Virus record (IMG/VR): IMGVR_UViG_3300046028_007527
Coordinates: 1-24,597 of that record
Length of the DNA stretch: 24,597 bases
Source: a virus
Strand: one strand, 5' to 3'
The notes under the pieces were generated by a model. The model was given only the letters and a program-made list of their open reading frames with translations, ran no database searches and was not told the DNA's origin. This document shows, one piece after another, positions 21,063 to 24,597 of the stretch. The position numbers and the translations under genes were made by a program. How positions within the stretch are numbered: position 1 is the first letter of the stretch; the number at the start of each line of letters is the position of its first letter.

Positions 21063-22081
21063 AAAAAATCTTGAAGATTATCGTGATCGCGTTTGATATT
21101 TATAGACACTGCTCTAGGGTAAGGATTTGCCTCGTTGTAGTCGTTAATCAAGATGCGTTTAGCATTTGATAACCCAGATAGTAATTTAAAATTAACAAAT
21201 CCTAATTCAGTTAACATTTTTTCTGTGATAGCATGATGCTGAGCAGGTCGAGCTGTTGTAAAAACAACCTCACTGCCTGTTGCTATTAATTTTTTGATTG
21301 CTAATATATTTTGTTCTAATGCTACTGGTTTGGATCCTATTTCTGTTCTAGATTGTGCTTTGATAATAGTTCCATCTATGTCACAAAAAATCACAGCCTT
21401 GTCGTTGTACTCAAACCAGTCTTCGGCAGTGCCCACATCAACATAATTATGCACTGTACTTTCTTTAAAAACTACTCCAGAATTTAAACATTCCTCAATA
21501 ACATGACTGACAAATATTTCCTTCACGTGAGAATTTTGTAGTTTATCGAATGCAGATATAAACAAATCAGCAGATTCAAACTTGTAACCGCCCACACAAA
21601 ACTTATCCGACACAACTTGCTTTTCAATGATGCTGGTGATGATTCCTTGATCATTGGACACTATAAAACTTTTAGACGCTAATCTTTTTAGTATTTCGTG
21701 ATCTTTTACACTAGAAACGCAAATATAATTTCCTTCTTGGTGCTCGTGATCAAAGAAACTGTCACAGTCTTTGATCAGGAACTCTTCAGTAGTTAATCCT
21801 GTTTGTTTCAAAATTTGATAAACAGTATCTGCAGGACCGGTGGTTCGTGCTGCTAACACTACTACTTGTATAGAATCTCCGTATTCGCGTTTGATGTATT
21901 CCGAGGTATTGTAGGTGTCGTTGTGCTCTTTTAAAATACCAATGGTAATGTTGTGCTTGCCGATAAAGGATTCCAAGGATCGTTCAAACATCATCCGGCC
22001 CTTAAAATCGGACAAAATATATTTTGGCCGCATGTTAGGAAATCTTGCTGACAAGCCAGCTGCTGGCATTATTATTTCCAT
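21059..22081 (-). CDS. Nucleotidyltransferase fused to HAD-family phosphatase
   Basis: This 340-residue bifunctional protein has residues 1-220 as a sugar-phosphate nucleotidyltransferase: MEIIMPAAGLSARF with PKYIL (K20) is the NTP-binding loop, KDCDSFF (D105, D107) the metal site, and VGGYKFESADLF and HNYVDVGTAEDW the usual product-side segments. Residues 228-340 form a small HAD phosphatase: IFCDIDGTI (nucleophile D234, acid D236), VVFTTARP (T275) and ILINDYNE as the last acidic motif. Such pairs act in sugar-nucleotide activation, as in LicC-like or heptose pathways; the NTP and the sugar cannot be told. It overlaps the kinase gene by 10 bases and the WavE-like gene by four. Confidence 0.87.
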   Translation of the reverse strand: MEIIMPAAGLSARFPNMRPKYILSDFKGRMMFERSLESFIGKHNITIGILKEHNDTYNTSEYIKREYGDSIQVVVLAARTTGPADTVYQILKQTGLTTEEFLIKDCDSFFDHEHQEGNYICVSSVKDHEILKRLASKSFIVSNDQGIITSIIEKQVVSDKFCVGGYKFESADLFISAFDKLQNSHVKEIFVSHVIEECLNSGVVFKESTVHNYVDVGTAEDWFEYNDKAVIFCDIDGTIIKAQSRTEIGSKPVALEQNILAIKKLIATGSEVVFTTARPAQHHAITEKMLTELGFVNFKLLSGLSNAKRILINDYNEANPYPRAVSINIKRDHDNLQDFL

Positions 22082-22815
22082 AGCGATGTAATTCCTTCTA
22101 ATAAAAAATTTCTCTCAAGAGTATCAGGCAGACTGTGTCGATACACTCTCAACAACATCAGAATCAACAAGTAGTCATTGTTTGCTGTTGGATGTTGTTG
22201 CAATATTTTTTGCTGTATATGTTTTGTTTTAACATTCAGCCTGGCATTGTCTTTTCTAGTAAACCAACCTAGTTCTAAATCCTGTCTTAATTTTGCAATA
22301 TCAAATATGTATGAATCGTATTCTATTGTTGCACAATCTATTAGAAAAAATCCTCTATCCGCGGTCCAGATAATGTTCTCTAGTGTTAGATCTCCGTGAT
22401 AGTTTGAACTGGGCAAGTGCCGGGGCAATCGATCCAACAGTTGTTCACAAGTGAATGGCAAGTCATCAAAGTTAATTTCTTGTAATTTTTTGATATAGAT
22501 TTCTGTATAATCTTTGTTCACAGAGCCAGTAGAAAATTTTTCTAATATACACAATAAAAACTCCAACAACTTTTCATAGTTGTTTGTTTTAAGATACGAT
22601 TTTATATCTAGCCCGTGCAAGTACTCCATATCAATCATTTTTTTTGAAACTGTGTACAATTGAGGAAGTGGATACTCTCCAGTCAATGCTTGCATGCGCT
22701 CTATGTTCCGTGTGATATTTCCGATCTTGCGCACAAAAAGTCTATTGTGTTTTTGCATCAACCATATTTGATTGCCAGAAAAACCATAGAGCTCTTTAAC
22801 TACTTTGGCGGCCAT
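22072..22815 (-). CDS. APH/choline-kinase-family small-molecule kinase
   Basis: This 247-residue protein has the kinase catalytic loop YHGDLTLENIIW (H140, D142, N147) and the metal-binding GFFLIDCATIEYDSYIFDI (D160), both typical of aminoglycoside phosphotransferase and LicA-like choline kinases. RLFVRKIG (K30) fits the ATP-anchoring lysine and MEYLHG the hinge. It is followed by the nucleotidyltransferase-HAD gene with a 10-base overlap, which suggests phosphorylation and then nucleotidyl activation of one small molecule or sugar. Antibiotic inactivation is unlikely given this context. It begins just after the upstream stop (TAACATG). Confidence 0.84.
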   Translation of the reverse strand: MAAKVVKELYGFSGNQIWLMQKHNRLFVRKIGNITRNIERMQALTGEYPLPQLYTVSKKMIDMEYLHGLDIKSYLKTNNYEKLLEFLLCILEKFSTGSVNKDYTEIYIKKLQEINFDDLPFTCEQLLDRLPRHLPSSNYHGDLTLENIIWTADRGFFLIDCATIEYDSYIFDIAKLRQDLELGWFTRKDNARLNVKTKHIQQKILQQHPTANNDYLLILMLLRVYRHSLPDTLERNFLLEGITSLWK

Positions 22816-22816
22816 G

Positions 22817-23374
22817 TTATTTGTATGCTACTACTCTGCTGTCGATTGATGATTTACCATGATGGTTGCCTTGAATTTCGGTCCGGGCAAATCTCACCTG
22901 TTCAAATATTTTACACATGCTTTCGGCACTGTACCCCCATTTGTGCAGCATTGTTGGGTCCGGATATCGGGCACTATCTCCATAGATGCCCGATATTGTT
23001 CGTTTGATTAAACGTTTGTCATGGGTCCAAAAACAATCAGGATTTTTTATAACCTCCTGACACATTTTCAACAGGTCTGGCCACTCTATCGCAACAAAAC
23101 CCCCGGGTTTGCAAATTCTCAAAAATTCCGTGAACATAGGTTGAATGTGCTGCCTACTGATATGTTCTATTACATGCACTAATAAAATTTCATCTACACA
23201 ACTGTCTGGCAGTGAAAATGGTTGAGTTATATCATGAATCATGACACTGGGATCATGAGCCATGTAGTCGCCGTCTACATTTAGGTATCCGTCGAATAAC
23301 CGGCTACCACAGCCAAGATGCAATTTTACTTTTTGTCCGCTGTTTATTAGTTCGGTTACCTTCTCATTAAGCAT
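22817..23374 (-). CDS. SAM-dependent methyltransferase (class I)
   Basis: This 185-residue protein has motif I VKLHLGCGSRLFDGYLNVDG (GCG at 21-23, acidic D34) and VDEILLVHVIEHISRQHI, the post-motif helix of sugar and small-molecule methyltransferases. FLRICKPGGFVAIEWPD follows. The frame is open to 23452, but that part lies over the upstream methyltransferase gene. ATG 23374 overlaps the upstream stop by eight bases and gives the normal family length, so I choose it. It may act on the sugar built by the neighbouring genes. Confidence 0.82.
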   Translation of the reverse strand: MLNEKVTELINSGQKVKLHLGCGSRLFDGYLNVDGDYMAHDPSVMIHDITQPFSLPDSCVDEILLVHVIEHISRQHIQPMFTEFLRICKPGGFVAIEWPDLLKMCQEVIKNPDCFWTHDKRLIKRTISGIYGDSARYPDPTMLHKWGYSAESMCKIFEQVRFARTEIQGNHHGKSSIDSRVVAYK

Positions 23375-23969
23375 TTTTTGTTCCGAGCATATTGATAGAC
23401 AAATATTTAATATATTTCTTAGTTTTTCGTCCAGCCTCATCGTAATCAGCAATTATCATTTTACGTTCACTAATTCGATCCATCTCTTGAAATTGAATAT
23501 CATCTGCAGAGGTGCTGGACCAGGCAAAATTGCCCCAGGTAAAATTTGGATATAGATATTCTATAGCAGTATGTGTAAACCTATAATAGTCTTTGGGGTA
23601 TCCGTGATATTTCCAAACCCACGGAACTGCAATGTATAGTTTGCCGCCCGGCTTTACCAGCTCTGATATTTTTTCAGCCATGACCCAGGGATTTGGCACA
23701 TGCTCCATCACACTGCAACAGATCACAAGATCAAAATGATTTTTAGGCAAGGGATTTTCAGGAGCTGTTAAATCACACACAACATCAACGTCTGTTCCGG
23801 GCTCTATATCAGTGCCAATGTATTCTGTGGCTAGGCGAGGTTGACCTTTAGTAGGGACAAAATGTCCTCGAAACCCAGTGGAGTTTTCTCTGGCCCCAAT
23901 TTCTAACACCGAACCTGTAAATGTTGGACACACTGTCTTAATGTAAATTAAATCGTTTGGACTTCCCAT
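23367..23969 (-). CDS. SAM-dependent methyltransferase (class I)
   Basis: This 200-residue protein has motif I SVLEIGARENS at about residues 20-30, EYIGTDIEPGTDVDVVCDLT carrying the acidic residue of motif II, HFDLVICCSVMEHVPNPW (motif IV and the EH helix), and VKPGGKLYIAVPWVWKYHGY. The PW-x-W-KYHGYPxDYYR segment is common in methyltransferases of O-antigen and glycan clusters. AGGAAATAAT before the ATG at 23969 is a good ribosome-binding site. It starts one base after the stop of the partial glycosyltransferase. The acceptor is unknown. Confidence 0.86.
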   Translation of the reverse strand: MGSPNDLIYIKTVCPTFTGSVLEIGARENSTGFRGHFVPTKGQPRLATEYIGTDIEPGTDVDVVCDLTAPENPLPKNHFDLVICCSVMEHVPNPWVMAEKISELVKPGGKLYIAVPWVWKYHGYPKDYYRFTHTAIEYLYPNFTWGNFAWSSTSADDIQFQEMDRISERKMIIADYDEAGRKTKKYIKYLSINMLGTKNA

Positions 23970-23970
23970 A

Positions 23971-24597
23971 TTATTTCCTAAGTTGTTTAATAATTTCGTC
24001 TATGAATCGTTTAGATAACACCCGTGCTGAGTAGTTTTCTTCAACATATTTTTGTCCTTGCGTGATCATATCCAACACTTGCCCAGGATTGGCTCTGGCC
24101 CATTGAATACCTTCAATATAATCTCCTTGCCAGGTGTAAGGTGCAAACTCTAGGTAACTGTGCAAAGAGGTAGTAATAACAAACCGTCCGGAGATTAAGC
24201 TGTCAATTAATCGATTGGCACTTTTGGTATCAGTACGTGGATTCTCAGTCAATACCGGCATTAACACAATATCTGTTTGCTCCAGCAACTTTCCTTGCAA
24301 TTCCCAGGTCCACTCTCGCATGTCCAGTCGATTAAAGTTGATACCGCTTACTACATCTTTGGCTTGTCTTAATTTGAATTTACTAAGTACTCTGTCAGTC
24401 TTGGCACTGATCATGGTATAAGAGTAATTGCATACTTCTTTTTCTAACCGTTGCCATATTTCTAATAGAGGTAAAAATTTAAAACTACTTTGAGAACCAA
24501 ACCATAACAAACTGATATCACCACCTGGAGAAAATTTTGGAGACAGTTTAGGGCGCTCAAACGGATCTGGCATCACAATACTGTCTTTGCCTGTGAA
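23971..24597 (-). CDS. GT4-like glycosyltransferase, N-terminus beyond the window edge
   Basis: The C-terminal 208 residues of a gene that is open through the right edge. A GTG at 24576 is a possible internal start, but the sequence before it (FTGKDSIV) continues naturally into VMPDPFERPKLSP, the linker that opens the C-terminal Rossmann domain of GT4 enzymes, so the true start is outside. ISLLWFGSQSSFKFL is the first strand of that domain and NRLIDSLISGRFVITTSLHS the donor-binding region, in which the usual ExxE is reduced to a serine-rich NRLIDSL form. Such enzymes transfer sugars from nucleotide donors. It probably continues an operon that begins to the right. Confidence 0.82.
   Translation of the reverse strand, partial: FTGKDSIVMPDPFERPKLSPKFSPGGDISLLWFGSQSSFKFLPLLEIWQRLEKEVCNYSYTMISAKTDRVLSKFKLRQAKDVVSGINFNRLDMREWTWELQGKLLEQTDIVLMPVLTENPRTDTKSANRLIDSLISGRFVITTSLHSYLEFAPYTWQGDYIEGIQWARANPGQVLDMITQGQKYVEENYSARVLSKRFIDEIIKQLRK

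Noticed and set aside
21097-21104. TATAAATA octamer on minus inside the nucleotidyltransferase gene
   Set aside because: It is within coding sequence (a Ser-Ile-Asn-Ile stretch), is not followed by a clear ribosome-binding site, and lies in a continuous operon. It is noted as possible under the 20202 gene but not listed as a promoter.
22072-22815. Aminoglycoside-resistance gene
   Set aside because: The kinase loop fits the APH superfamily, but the operon is for glycan activation and the protein matches LicA-like small-molecule kinases equally well. A resistance role has no support.
23375-23452. Extended N-terminus of the methyltransferase at 22817
   Set aside because: It overlaps the C-terminal coding part of the 23367 methyltransferase. 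The ATG at 23374 gives a family-like length and the usual short overlap.
1-24597. CRISPR arrays, tRNA or rRNA genes, insertion sequences, integrase and att sites
   Set aside because: No spaced short repeats, cloverleaf arms with CCA ends, transposase motifs or terminal inverted repeats were seen on either strand.

Overview
The window reads as part of the genome of a virulent tailed phage of the T4-like (myovirus) type, probably an uncultured environmental phage of a Gram-negative host. The support is a T4-style replication set (gp61-like primase, UvsW helicase, a possible clamp-loader small subunit, a phage AAA+ ATPase), octamers matching the T4 late promoter TATAAATA in front of several genes, very tight gene packing with ATGA/TAATG overlaps, and a large stock of surface-glycan genes. 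The sequence is moderately AT-rich. I see no tRNA, rRNA, CRISPR array, integrase, transposase or attachment site.

Layout. Positions 1-2854 (minus): a partial SGNH hydrolase-like gene at the left edge, DNA primase, a second SGNH hydrolase-like gene and a beta-rich probable virion protein. Positions 2897-4047 (plus): two genes of unknown function behind late-promoter-like boxes. Positions 4037-6421 (minus): a replication-flavoured cluster with an unusual 187-residue protein that keeps the active-site motifs of DnaE (bacterial DNA polymerase III alpha), a zinc-finger protein, a possible clamp-loader subunit, a coiled-coil protein and a conserved phage protein read from a strong sigma70 promoter. 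Positions 6453-10280 (minus): a P-loop/sulfotransferase-like protein, a third SGNH protein, UvsW and an unknown protein, again from a sigma70 promoter. Positions 10531-11876 (minus): an AAA+ ATPase and a small unknown gene, each behind the same exact 64-bp promoter/RBS/ATG cassette. Position 12025 onward (plus): a methyltransferase, then a convergent small virion-like gene and a glycosyltransferase on minus.

Positions 14063-18092 (plus) form one overlapping operon behind a late promoter: a nucleotidyltransferase-cupin fusion, a DxD glycosyltransferase, two capsule-type transferase-like proteins (one with 13 consecutive prolines) and a fourth SGNH protein interrupted by an apparent +1 frameshift. 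A TerC-family membrane protein (18152-18841) has its own late-promoter-like box. Positions 18911-24597 (minus) form a second overlapping operon: three methyltransferases, two paralogous WavE-like proteins, a nucleotidyltransferase-HAD fusion, an APH/choline-kinase-like kinase and a partial GT4 glycosyltransferase. Together these two operons look able to activate, transfer and methylate or otherwise decorate a sugar, either on the host surface or on the virion.

The main points for a second look are the miniature DnaE-like protein, several promoters placed so that transcription would start at or within two bases of the start codon (leaderless mRNAs), the duplicated promoter cassette, the frameshifted SGNH gene whose shift site resembles the prfB recoding site, the spread of four SGNH genes, and the phage-borne TerC.
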